Below the pieces are notes generated by a model. The model was not told where the DNA came from. It worked only from the letters and a program-made list of their open reading frames with translations, and ran no database searches. From Paragordius varius (taxonomy: Eukaryota; Nematomorpha), in assembly GCA_964247055.1 (NCBI GenBank), contig OZ176053.1:310001-374000 (forward strand): 64,000 nt of DNA. The letters run 5' to 3'. Positions 45,901 through 57,100 of this stretch are shown here, one piece after another; within the stretch, counting starts at the first letter, position 1; each line of letters starts with the position of its first letter. The translations under genes were made by a program, and so were the position numbers.

Positions 45901-48710
45901 ATATCAAGTATTTTTGAATAAAATTTTTAATATATTTCGGTTTATTAATGTTATACAAGTGCAAAATTTTGCCATGGTTTCGATTCCTTCAATATTTTTA
46001 AAAGAATTTAATTTTGAATCGAAAGAATGAAAAGAATATCTTGTATCCAAGTGTTTGATAAAAATATATTTTTACAGTTCAAATTCACCCTCGAACAATT
46101 CAAATTCACCCTTGAACAATTTAAATTCACCCTCGAACAATATAAATTCACCCTCAAATAAAAAACATGTTTATTAAGATTAAAAATTACCCACATTTTA
46201 ATACATTTTTAAAAAATAAAATTTTGTTTTAAATTAAAATAATACTAAAAAAATAATAAATTTTTATCTAAAAAATGAGTTATATTAGTTCGAAAACACA
46301 TAATTTATTTTTAGGGTGAATTTGAATTGTTCAAGGGTGAATTTGAACTGTAAATGGTATATTTTTTACAGTTTTGTGACTTCTAGAATTTAAAGCTCCG
46401 AAACAACGAAACAAAGAGCTGATATTAAAATCAAAAGATTCGAGTTTTTTACAATTTTACATCACATTTTTTTAAAAAAAAATCTTTTTTTTTGTTTAAT
46501 GAAAACTAAATAAAACATATTTTTAGATTGAGCTTAAAATACCTTAGATACTTTTAAAGCGATATTCAAATTTCAAATCGCTCAGGGATATAAAAATACC
46601 CCAAAAGGCTATGAAGTGTTAATAAGTCACACAATTTTTTCCCATTAAATTTAAACGTAAGGAAAAAATTAACTTTTTTGAGATTCTAATTGTATTAAAA
46701 AAAAAGTATTCTTATTTAATGAAAGATTGTCAGCACAGTAAAAAAATTAAAATTATAGGGACAAAACGTAAAAATATAAGGACAAATATTTTTATTCAAA
46801 AGACAACCAACCATACTTTTTAAAGCTTAATTTATCCTACAAAAATCAATCATTTAATAATTACAATCGTATAATACATAATTAATTGTGTTACCAATAT
46901 ACATCCCCCTTATTATATACTCTTTGCATTTTAAAACAATCATTCATATTTAAAAAGTATGGTTGTCTTTTAGAAAAGAATATTTGTATTTATATTTTAA
47001 CATTTTTGTCCGTATAATTCCAATTTTTACTGTATATTTATCAAAGCATGTTGTTTGCACAATAAAATTCCTGTTAAAATTCCTGAGAATGAAAATGCAA
47101 CAATGTTGATAAAAAAAGTTATTTATATCATCATTATACGAAACTTAAGTAAAAACTAAAATTTATACATATAGACTGGTTAAGATCCAATTTTTATCTT
47201 GTATTTTTAATTTTTTCATTATATGCATATAATCGAAAAGTCCTAATTTTACATTTCATTTATAAATCTAAATTTGAGTTATATACAGTAAAAATTGAAA
47301 TTATACAGGGGACAAAACGTAAAAATATAAAGATAAATATTTTTTTTAAAAGACCACAACCATACTTTTTAAATCTTGTTTTTTCTTTTAATAAAACTCA
47401 CAATAATGCATAAACTATATATTACTAATCAATTCTATATTTTACAATCGTAATTACATAGTATTTATAAGAAAAATCAAGGTTCTAAAAAGCATGTTTG
47501 TTGTAAAAAAAATATTTGTCTTTATATTTTTACGTCTTGTCCGTACAATTTCAATTTTTACTGTCATGCCAAATTTTATATTTCACTCCATATTTTAATA
47601 AAATCAAAATTAATTATATTGTAAATACCCACAAAATTTTTTAATTAATTTAAACAAATTTTTAAATCCAAAAATATTTAAATATTTTTAGGGAAAAAAT
47701 AAAAATTAGTTTACCATTCTAGGATCTTGAGAACCGGCTCCCACAACTAAACAACCATATCGACCCTTCCAATACGATTTACAATGCAGAGTTTGAGCAA
47801 ATTCCTCGGGACTTTTGTAACTTATAACGTGATTGTCATAAATCTAAATTATAAATGACAAAAAAATAAGTATAAATTATAAAATTTTTATAAAAACGAT
47901 AAATATATTATATATTGAAATTTTAATTTTTCGCTGATATAATCAACTTGTAGATTTGGGTAGTGGTGAAATAATTAATAGAGAAGTAAAATGGTAAATA
48001 TATTTTTTACATTGTAATCATATAGAAAATATGATTTTATTTATAAAAAATTATGATATAAATAGGATTTTATTAAGAAAATCCATATTTTTCCTTTATT
48101 TTTTAAATAACAAACTAATCTATGGTTTAGAGTATTTATGAAAAATATATAGACGTAAATGGAAAATACTTAATTTTATATTTATGTAGTGTACAAAGAA
48201 AAAAAATCAATCATCAAATGTTTAATCTAAAATTTAAATTTTGAACTGTATTTCTTGTGGTTTTAATAAATAATACTATTTAAAAAGCTGAGGTTCTGTT
48301 ATTAATTAATTTTTTAAGTTGGAATTTGATTTTAAACCATACTTGTAATAGCGTTGTCATAATACGTCTCCCATTATTTAACCATTGAGGAAATTGCCCA
48401 ATCTTTTTTGCAATCAGACCTGTTCGTTTTGAATCATAAGTCCATTCGGCTCTTGGCCAAGGTGGATTTTTCAAAGGAGATTTACTTTCTAAATTTTGAA
48501 CAACTTTCTATATAAATTTTAAATGTCAAAAGAGGGCATACTTACATCTAAAAAAGTTTTGTTTTCAGGCGTTAAATCACGATCAACAACTTTAGTAATT
48601 GGATTTAAATATAAATCTTTAATTTTTGGACGATATGGAAATGTAACCTTCCTTAAACCTCTGACAAGGTTTAAATTTATGTTTTGTAAAATAAACTGGG
48701 TGGTAAACAT
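38978..48710 (-). CDS. MRPL3: Mitochondrial large ribosomal subunit protein uL3m
   Basis: Eight exons in frame: 48710-48546, 48507-48343, 47843-47715, 44084-43921, 42343-42214, 40773-40696, 39667-39542, 39127-38978 (368 aa; human 348). Family blocks in order: PPWPRAEWTYDSKRTGLIAK; GCLVVGAGSQDP; KLARFVISPSAAIQPGTPLS; NHFKVGHFVDVEGKT; FHGFQGVMTRWGFAGGPGEG; GNTKNHRRPGSFGGG; SPGTVMKGTRMAGLMGG; IWRINTKHNVMYVHGYAVPG; PPFPTYYADD and ESLPEDI. These match human MRPL3 (GFQGVMKRWGFKGQP, KTHRRPGAV, VWRINTKHNIIYVNGSVPG, LPFPTYFPDG). It is an assembly protein of the mitoribosome large subunit. Intron 1 is 38 nt; intron 3 holds about 3.6 kb of repeats. Head to head with ZC3HC1. Confidence 0.94.
39165..39440. 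mobile_element. Family C MITE, degenerate
   Basis: AAAATATAAAGACAAATATT at the left and TTTTTACGTTTTGACCTGTA at the right; both termini are eroded. Confidence 0.5.
39797..40101. mobile_element. Family A element
   Basis: CTATTTACAG at the left to TGTAAATGG at the right, about two 21-bp units per arm. Confidence 0.7.
41122..41688. mobile_element. Palindromic element, family D
   Basis: About 170-bp arms read inward ATATGGAATAATTCAGCAAA, then ATTTCGATTACTACAAGTAA and TCTTTGTCAAACGTAAAAAT, around a spacer of about 220 bp. The same block recurs as partial copies near 2550-2600 and 20860-20940 and as a diverged palindrome at 58061-58237. Open frames on both strands are mirror images of the arms. 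Confidence 0.7.
41975..42225 (-). repeat. Tandem copies of the donor edge of uL3m exon 5
   Basis: The exon 5 donor region (CTAAAGTCTATTTTA on the minus strand) recurs at about 41985 and 42092, spaced 107-118 bp, together with the following intron sequence (AACCCCAATTATAAATAAG block). Confidence 0.65.
42564..42952. mobile_element. Family A element
   Basis: About nine degenerate 21-bp units on the left, three on the right; followed by a 40-bp AT dinucleotide run. Confidence 0.75.
42953..42993. repeat. AT dinucleotide microsatellite
   Basis: About 20 uninterrupted TA units between a family A and a family B element; probably expanded TA target sequence. Confidence 0.9.
42994..43131. mobile_element. 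Hairpin MITE, family B
   Basis: Inner arms ACTAGTGTATGGGAAAAAAG and TTTTTTCCATACACTACTGT; only the right outer arm (CCATTAAAATGCATACTG) remains. Confidence 0.65.
43313..43912. mobile_element. Family C MITE split by a family A insertion
   Basis: Left CAGTACAAATTGAAATTATA, right TTTTTACGTTCAGTTTTTAC; the halves are separated by the family A copy at 43440. Confidence 0.7.
43440..43757. mobile_element. Family A element nested in family C
   Basis: Inserted after AAAATGGCAATATA in the centre of the C element; two units left, four right. Confidence 0.75.
44200..44494. mobile_element. Family C MITE, well preserved
   Basis: AGTAAAAATTGAAATTATAC at the left, TAATTTCAGTTTTTCCTGTA at the right, with long complementary arms. 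Confidence 0.75.
44552..44817. mobile_element. Family A element
   Basis: Left terminus degenerate, right AAGTGCAAATGG; one or two units per arm. Confidence 0.6.
44959..45298. mobile_element. Family A element
   Basis: CCATTTACAGTTCAAATTCA at the left with six units; TTGTAAATGG at the right with one. Confidence 0.75.
45400..46069 (+). repeat. Dispersed repeat R, copy 3
   Basis: Same orientation as copy 2. Includes ATGCTTCTATCCTAATAAAA, AAACTACTTCGACGCCATTT and TTTATTAATGTTATACAAGT. A family A element is inserted in its right part at 46070. Confidence 0.6.
46070..46357. mobile_element. Family A element inserted in repeat R
   Basis: Four units left, two right, ending CTGTAAATGG. Confidence 0.75.
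46737..47033. mobile_element. Family C MITE
   Basis: AGTAAAAAAATTAAAATTAT at the left, TTCCAATTTTTACTGT at the right. Confidence 0.7.
47287..47566. mobile_element. Family C MITE, well preserved
   Basis: CAGTAAAAATTGAAATTATA at the left, ACAATTTCAATTTTTACTG at the right. Confidence 0.75.
48508..48545 (-). other. MRPL3: 38-nt intron (uL3m intron 1)
   Basis: Starts GTAAGTATG, ends TTATATAG on the minus strand; joins NKTFLD to KVVQNLES in frame. Confidence 0.8.
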
Positions 48711-48814
48711 CGTGAATCAAATTTATTTTGAAAAGCACATGGCTTGGATTTTAAAATTTAAAAGAAACAACGTTTTTTTATTTCATTCATTTATTTTACA
48801 TATTGAAAATTCGC

Positions 48815-51800
48815 ATGGATATCGTGAAACACATTCGATCTCTTTTTTCATCTGCCATTCCAGAAAAGTAAATTTATTATTCACATATTATGTCTTAAAT
48901 ATATAAATTAGGCGATTAGATGTACAACCTCACCTGGATACCCAATATCACAGTAAGGAGCAATTTTGGGAAAGAGTCAAAACATATACAATATCCTTAA
49001 TTATATATTTCAAATTTTATTTTTAATATAGTCGAATAATATTTTATTTCCTTAACTCGTTTTTATATTCATCTTAAACGTCATTAATTGGCCCGCTAAA
49101 CCATATCAACTTTCACCATTAATATGTGCTCGGTATGGTTGGGAAAATGTTCGATATAATCTCCTGAAATGCGTGACATGTAAAAAAATTATCTGTGCCA
49201 ATCTTCCTGATCCATGGGATTCTTATTGTATATTTTTTCTCTGCTTTATGCATTTCTGTAATATTTTTGGGTCGTCTTTATACCTATCCGCTATTTTTTT
49301 CCAGATCATATAGCTCTCCATAAATTGGAACAACAGTTAACGGGAAACCATGAACAATTTTGTGCTTGGAAATATAATCCCAGTCCAGAAACGTTTTGTC
49401 TGCTCCCATTTCAAAAAATAAGTACCCACTCCACAAAGTCGTCTGCGCCAATCAATGGCGGCGATACGCTTCATAATGGCATATTGAATTTGGAAACTTT
49501 TGAAAATGGAATGATAGAATACACGAGAGATGCTTTAGATTCTTTATCGGAGCTTTTAACGATCCCTAAAATATCCGTTATAACGGTATATTTTTTATAA
49601 ATTTTTATAATTCTATATTTTATATTTATTTTTTAATTTAATCGTGTTTATTTCTTAATGTTACTACCTGCAAAGTTACCCTTTCATTTGTTATCATGTA
49701 TAACGCTAAATTAAAAGGTCGGAATATTATTTGCTAATCAAATATATCTTTTATTTAATGCTGCATTTAAGCATTAAATATTTTTAGCTATATAAAAAAA
49801 TTCCAATATTATACCAATATATAAGTTTTATTTTATAATTACCATTGTCTTTTCTAAATATTTTATTTTAGACACAAGTATATTAACTGATACTAACATA
49901 AAAGTGTATTGTTTCAATGTACATTAAAATTTTTAGTTTAACTATTAAGAAATTAATATTACATAAATCTATTCATATATTTTTTTAATGAACGATCAAG
50001 TTTTATACAATAACTGAACTCCAAATGCTGTATGCAGTCGTATTTGAAGGGATTAATGATCTCACGAATGCTTCGAAAATCGTATTCACCGAACGAGAAA
50101 AAAACATTTGCATTTTAATGCTTACGGGTTGGGTCAAAAGGTCAAGCATAATTGATTTTTTTAAAAAAAAACTGGATTCCTACCATTTATTTTATTATTA
50201 TTTTTGTAGTTTGTAAAAAAAATTAATTATTTTATAAATAATTTAATAAGATAGGGTTACCCCTTATTTTAAAAGCATATATTTTATTAAAAGCTACTTT
50301 AAACATTTTCTGGGTTTTCAATTTAAAAATAGTTTAAAGACGTCAAAATATTCGTTTATAAATTTAAGATAAAACACACTTGCAAAATTTTTATACAAGA
50401 ATATGTATTATTAAATAGGCTTTTATTTTATTGCCCAATAATTTATAATTTAGACCAAAGCATGGGGATATTATTGAATGCAAATATTGTCAAAGGCATG
50501 TGGGTCTCTGGAATTTTGAAACGATAGATTTTTCATCCATGACTCTAGAAACTAGAAAGAAAATAAACCATATAAACTCACCCCTAGCTTATTTTGCGCA
50601 ACGTGAACAAAATCTCAAAAAAGGTTTGGAAATATTTATACTTTATTATAAGCGATACTATATATTTTAGAATTCTTTAAATTCACTTTTTGATATTGGT
50701 CAATGGGAAATATTCTTTTTGTGAAAAGTATATACCATTTACAATTCAAATCCCTAAAATAAATTATGTGTTTTTTTAAAAAAATTACCTGTATTTTTTT
50801 AGTTTTTAAAAAAAGAATTTTTGTTTACAATTAATATAATACTGAAAAAATAATAAACTATGCCATAAGAATATATTTTATTTAATAATGACTTATATTA
50901 GCCTGAAAACACATTTATTTTTAGGGTGAATTCGAATTTAAGAGTTTGATTTGTAAATGGTATATATTTTAAAGGATAGATATCATATTTGATGACCTAA
51001 TGTATAATTTTTTTGTGAATATATGAGAAAATAATTTTTATAACTTAGTTAATTAATTAATTTATGTTTATGTCTCTAGCTTTTCAACCATCATCCAAAA
51101 ACCATGAGGAAATATTAACTACCAAAAATTCGAATTTAATTGAACCATTATTAAACAATCTTCAAAAAAGTACTGAGACTATCGATTTAGATTTGATAAA
51201 TTCGCCAACATCAATCGATAAAAAACCGGTGACATTTAGTAAAAAACGAATGCGAGAAACTGAAAAGCCAAATGAACAAAACTTTAAAACTCAAGAAAAT
51301 ATTATTAATAATGATAATGATGAAATTAATCCTTCAAAGAAATATAAAAAAGACGAATCAGAAAACAACATAATACTCTCCGAATCAATTGTTCCCATTC
51401 CAAACTCTAGTGTAGATATTAGTACAGAAGTCAAACATCTCCTGAATGATACGTTAGAATTGTTGAGTTCAAATCAGCAGTTATCTTCTGTAGAAACTAA
51501 CTTAAATGTTTCTAATGTTCAAGAAGCTATTTTAGAAACAGTATCAACCTTGCCAATAATGAAAAATGAAATCACCGACGAAATAAAATCTCAAGGTAGG
51601 GTCAATTTTTATAGGAGCATCCTAAAATTTGTGGAATCCTTTGACAGAAAATAAAAATATTATGGCAAAATATAAAAAGCTTAAGTTTTTTTATAAGTCA
51701 TATTAATTTTTATTTTTGAATCTTTAATTTTGGCTCTTCAAAATAATACGAATAATAATGTAAATCAAATATATACTTACCATTTACAATTCAAATTTAC

Positions 51801-53496
51801 CATAAAAATAAGGTATGTGTGTTATCCAACTAATATAACTCATTATTAAAAAATATATCTTTATGGCATAATTTTATATTTTTTCAGTATTTTTTTGATT
51901 TAAAACAAAATTTTATTTTTTAAAAATAAGTTTATTTGAGGGTGAATTTGAATTTTTCGAGGGTGAATTTAAATTGTCTAAGGGTGAATTTAAATCTTTC
52001 GAGGGTGAATTTAAATTGTCTAAGGGCGAATTTGAATCGTAAATTTTTATACCTCAAAATTGTAATCATATAAGTTTTTTAAAAAGGGGGTTTTTTTGCC
52101 TTTTATTCTTCTTATATTTATATATTTAGAACCAATAAATTCACCTGCAGAACCTCTAATTTCCAATGATACAGAAATCAAAATGACGCTAGAATCTTGT
52201 GAAATAACCTTGCTGAATGATACGACCGAATCTATTGTAGAAATCAGTAGCCCACCAACTCAATCATTAAGCCTATTAATGCCATCATCAAGCAAACTTT
52301 TATACCAAATGACAAGTGATTTAGAAATTTCACCTCTGTACACTACTACAATATCAACATTAAACAATAATATGTTAAATGTACCAAATTTAAATGATAT
52401 AATTATATGTTGCGATTCTTCTCAGGGATCATCAACTACACAAGCTTCTTTACTAATGAAAGGACCAAACGGACCCCTAAAAAATACTACTCAAGATTAT
52501 GTAAACAACTCTGACACAGATAATTTTGCTGGAAAAAATTTTAGCGAACGCCCTGACTTGATAATAGAGGATTCTTCAATGTCCTCCATTGATGAAAGTT
52601 TTGAATCATCGCAACAATCATTTACTTCTCCAACGCCAATGACACTAACAGAAAAATCCAAATTTGAGCATTTAAAAAGCCAAGTTAAAGAAACCAACAA
52701 TCACAAAAGTCATAACGTAATGGTAGAAAATAGTAGTAATTCCAATTCTGATTCAGATAATAATGATGATATAATTTGTTTAGATGATGATGGTGGTGAT
52801 GATTCACAAAACTCTTTGAACTCAAAAACACCACAAGAAGATGAAATGCCAGAAAGTTTTTCTGGCACTGAAAATGGGGGGAGTGAAACAGAGGTTGACG
52901 AAATATTAACAACAGAAGAAGGAAGCGATGAAGAATATTCCCAAGATCAATTCCGTGGTGAGGAGTTTTCATCACACGCCGCAAGCCAACACTCTATCAT
53001 CGAATTTACCGATAGTCAGGAACAAGAAAGTATAATTGGCACGATTGATATGAATCAGCAGGATTCAGAAATGTCATGTGTTGGCAAGTCAAACCACCAC
53101 GATGATGAATCTCCCATTGCCCTAAGACCATTTGCAGATCTTGCCACAAAAAATCTTGCTGTCCCCAAAACGAGTAACGGAAATGTGGTACATTATAATT
53201 CTATAGATTTAACTACATCTCCCCTGCAAGCAGAAGAAAAGATGTCATTGACAACTAAATCCCGACACCCCATGAATGGTACATCACTAAATCAGACTGT
53301 CGAAAAGACTAGTAAAAGTTTACATGATGATCTCAACAAAAGCATTAATAACATCATGGTTGATGAAAGCAACATATTACCTTTAGATCCTTTAAGTCAA
53401 CACAGAAGTTGGTGTCCTTGGATCGAACATGGCAAACAAAATTATTATTTGTACTTTAGAGCTTTGGTTCGACACATCAAAACACATTACGCTTAG
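48815..53496 (+). CDS. ZC3HC1: ZC3HC1 (NIPA) homologue, 917 aa
   Basis: Eight exons in frame: 48815-48867, 48912-48990, 49080-49227, 49305-49585, 50001-50140, 50454-50623, 51080-51595, 52130-53496. NIPA is a nuclear-envelope protein (human: basket of the nuclear pore and an SCF F-box-like role). The first C3HC/BIR-like module is complete: KEQFWERVKTY, WPAKPYQLSPLICARYGWEN, LKCVTCKKIICANL and HEQFCAW. The second begins CILMLTGW and IECKYCQRHVGLWNFETID and closes at SQHRSWCPW near the C-terminus, as in human SQHRDWCPW. Between them lies a Ser/Asp/Glu-rich insertion of about 600 residues, far longer than in human (502 aa in all). Intron 2 is of the AT-AC type. Start chosen as the first ATG in frame with exon 2; 104 bp from the uL3m start. 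Confidence 0.9.
48868..48911 (+). other. ZC3HC1: 44-nt intron (ZC3HC1 intron 1)
   Basis: Starts GTAAATTTA, ends ATAAATTAG; gives AIPEK/RLDVQPHL in frame. Confidence 0.7.
48991..49079 (+). other. ZC3HC1: AT-AC (U12-type) minor-spliceosome intron, 89 nt
   Basis: The 5' end ATATCCTT matches the U12 AT-AC donor, TTCCTTAAC at 49048-49056 equals the U12 branch-site consensus, and the intron ends AAAC. No AG acceptor exists between the upstream in-frame stop (49054-49056 reading back from WPAK) and the exon. Splicing ACA/GTC gives RVKTYTVINWPAKPYQLSPL, the same length as human RVETFSSLKWAGKPFELSPL. Confidence 0.85.
50735..50960. mobile_element. Family A element, minimal arms
   Basis: CCATTTACAATTCAAATCCC at the left, TTTGTAAATGG at the right; in ZC3HC1 intron 6. 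Confidence 0.7.
51780..52045. mobile_element. Family A element
   Basis: Right arm of five units, left arm of one; right terminus eroded (TCGTAAATTT). In ZC3HC1 intron 7. Confidence 0.7.
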
Positions 53497-53521
53497 CAAC
53501 AAAAAATATTTCCATTTCCTT

Positions 53522-53527
53522 AATAAA
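53522..53527 (+). promoter_or_regulatory. Poly(A) signal of ZC3HC1
   Basis: AATAAA 25 nt beyond the TAG stop. Confidence 0.65.
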
Positions 53528-53644
53528 TGGAAATATTAAGATTATAATGATAATATTCTTTGTCCTAGCTCTCCACACACCAAATTAAAACTTTAATATA
53601 TGAAATATGTAGAATTATCATAAATGTAGCGTTTGTTTTGAAAT

Positions 53645-53856
53645 GCAGTATGCACATTAATATTCTTGTTCGATTCACATTGATTTTCGGGTTAATTGGT
53701 AATTCAGTAGCGTATGATATAAAACAAATTTGTCCGTAATGAATTAATATTGTAAGATGGGAAATTTTTGTAATTAGACCCTTTGTTGCTTTTTATCCAT
53801 ACGCTAATGTATTGTGCTAATTGACCAAAAATAATGTGAATTGTAACACCGTATTA
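53645..53856. mobile_element. Hairpin MITE, family B, degenerate
   Basis: Inner ends CAGTAGCGTATGATATAAAA and TTTTATCCATACGCTAATG; lies in the 703-bp gap between the tails of ZC3HC1 and PSMB5, which otherwise holds only AT-rich sequence. Confidence 0.55.
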
Positions 53857-54164
53857 TAATCTGGTCCATACATTTTCGCTCATGTTATATATTCCTTTCC
53901 ATATATTATCAATCTCTGTTAATAAAACCTTGTATAAACTCATTTAAATGTGCATTACCTTATTTCTTAATTCTTTTCTTGTAGACTTATTACATACATA
54001 TAGAATTATAACCATTTTTTAAGTTGTACCATTTTTACTATATATATATTTCGATATATTTTTCTTTATGTATATACCCACACGTATATTGATAAATAAA
54101 TGTGCTATTTTAATCTTTAATAATCAATTTATATAAATTTGAAATTATATAAGGAGAGTTAAAA

Positions 54165-54170
54165 TTTATT
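54165..54170 (-). promoter_or_regulatory. Poly(A) signal of PSMB5
   Basis: AATAAA on the minus strand about 30 nt beyond the TGA stop. Confidence 0.65.
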
Positions 54171-54199
54171 ATAAGATATCAAATGGAAAATTAAAAAAA

Positions 54200-57100
54200 T
54201 CAGGTGATCGACAATGTGGGTGGATTCGTAATAACAGGCGTATGGTCTTTACTTTCCTTGTATTTGTAATAGAGTTCGGCCACATCATAGCTTCCAATCT
54301 TTTCCCAACCCGATTCACTTATGTGATAAACTGTTTAGACATAAAAAAATTTATTAAATAAAAAAAATAAAATATTTTTACCTGAAATTTGGATGAGTGT
54401 TGTCATAAAAATAATTGAAAAATTATTAACTCAAAATTGCAATTGTTTTAAAGCGCTCAACGAATTACAGTAATTACTTTATTGGAAAACAAAGTATAAA
54501 AAATGGGGTATTGGAAAAAATAGGATGAAATGCTAGTATAAATAGGTATTCAATGACTAATTCTTATTATAAACACATATGTTAATGGCAAAAAATACTA
54601 AAATTTAAACAACAAGATAATTTTTGAATAAAACGTTCAAAAGTCTAATTATTGAGTTAAAAATGGATATAATAACAACTGTTTCACACCTAAAAAATAC
54701 ATATAAAACCAGTCTTATTTATAGTAAAAATTAAAATTTATACGAATAAAACTTAAAAATATAAAGACAAATACTTTTTTTCTAAAAGACAACCCCATAC
54801 TTTTAAAATCTTAATTTTATATATTATATATATGTCACTAACTACAAAGTATAAGATCGATATGTACATTGGTAACAAAATCAATTATATATTTTACCAT
54901 TGTAGATATATAAATTATATAAAAAAAATTAAGTAACAAAGTCTGGTTGTCTGTTAAAAAAATATCTGTCTTTTTATTTTTACGTTACTTAATTAACACT
55001 GCCCTTATCCTAATTTCGTTTCAATTCTTTTATAATACCATCCTAATTTCATTCATTTCTATTCATTTTCAGTTTTTTTACAACATTGTAAAAAAATTTT
55101 GTGAAATTTAAAAAAGTAATTATTAATACTACTAACCATTAACGGAACCGCCATTACCCGCATCCCGATACGTGGCATGGAAAATGTCTCAAATTATTTT
55201 CAAAATATAAAAAAACATTTTGGCACAAAATTGTTTGCAACTAAAATCATAAAAATTACCACAATACTCTTCTATAAATATTCCTGTATTATTTCCATAA
55301 TATAGAAATCCAAATAATTTCCTTAAAAAAATAATTGAAATATTTATATATCTTAAAACTAATCTCTCCAAATCCAACAACACTAATATTTCAGTTAATA
55401 AAAAAATAATGCAAAAAAGTTTCTTTGGGTTAATTCCTTGCATAATAATATTTTCTAAACCATTTTTCGGGAACAAATTATGGATAACTCCAAATTCTCT
55501 TACAAAAAAATCAATAGGAATTCTATTTCAAAAATCTATTCTTTCAAAACTAAAAACTTTGACAGACAAATTCATTATAAAAAAAGCTTAAAACTTTTCT
55601 GAAATTCAAAAAAAATCCACAAAAAAAGTAGATAAGTAGGTATAAATAAAAAAAAATTTTTCTTGCACAAACATAATTTTATGATTCTCCTGCAAAAAAA
55701 ACAAAAGGAATGATTCAAAAATCCATTTCAAAACAAAGGACAAAATTAGTATAAAAAGCTTGAAAATTCGATAAAAATCCACAAAAGTAATAATAAATAC
55801 TACTAACCATTAACAAAAAAAACCAAAAGGAATCATTCAAAAATCTATTATTTTAAAACCAAAAACTTTACGGACAAAATTCATTAAAAAAAAAGTTTAA
55901 AACTTTTCCAAAATCCACTCAGTAAGTAAGTAAGTAAATATAATCAATACTAACCATTAACGGAACATTTTCATAAACTAATGATTCTTCTCCTATGATG
56001 AAAAAATCGATAGGAATTACCTTAAAAACTCAATTTCAAAACCATTCATCAAACTAAAAACTAACTTTTTGTGAAATTATTCAACAAAATTTTCATGAAA
56101 AACTTTAAAAAGCTTAAAACTTTTATAAAACCAAAATCCACTCCACACAAAAAAGTAAGTAATTATAAATATGCAAACTAACCATTAACGGAACCGTCAC
56201 TACCCGCATCCCGATACGTGGCATGGAAAATGTCTCAAATTATTTTTAAAATATATAAAAACATTTTCAATAATTTAATTCCCAATTCTCCTCCAAAAAA
56301 AATCAATAGGAATCATTCAAAAATCTATTTCAAAACTAAAAACTTTAAGAATTATAAAAAAGCTTAAAACTTTTCCAAAATCCACAAAAAAACCAAGTAT
56401 AATCAATATACTAACCATTAACGGAACATTTTTCATAAACTAATGATTCTTCTCCTATGATGAAAAAATCAATAGGAATCTATTTCAAAACTAAAAACTT
56501 TAAAAAACTCAATTTCAAAACTAAAAACTTTAAAAAAGACAATTTTCCAAAAAACCAACAATACATACTAACTATTAACGGAACCTTGTTGATAATTTAA
56601 TGATTCTCCTATCATTCAAAAACCCTATTTCAAAACCATTCATCAAATTAAAAAGTTTAAGGGAAGGACATTTTTACTAAAAACTAACTTTTGTGAAATT
56701 ATTCAAAAATATATCATTTCAAAACTAAAAACTTTAAGGGGACAAATTTATTATAAAATAGTAAACTTTTCCAAAATCCACAAAAAAACCAAGTATAATC
56801 AATATACTAACCATTAACGGAACATTTTTCATAAACTAATGATTCTTCTCCTATGACGAAAAAATCGATAGGAATTACCTTAAAAACTCAATTTCAAAAC
56901 CATTCTTCAAACTAAAAACTAACTTTTGTGAAATTATTCAAAAAAATCTATTTTAAAACTAAAAACTTTAAAAAGTTTAAAACTTTTTTGAAATCCAAAA
57001 AAAGTATAAATAAGCTAACTAACCATTAACGGAACCACCACTGCCCGCATCCCGATACGTGGCATGAAAGATTGCTTTTACGCCCAAATTAAGGGCATCG

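Noticed and set aside
52497-52984. Antisense open frames over ZC3HC1 exon 8
   Set aside because: Shadows of the sense frame; the poly-His stretch is the complement of GATGATGGT-type Asp codons.
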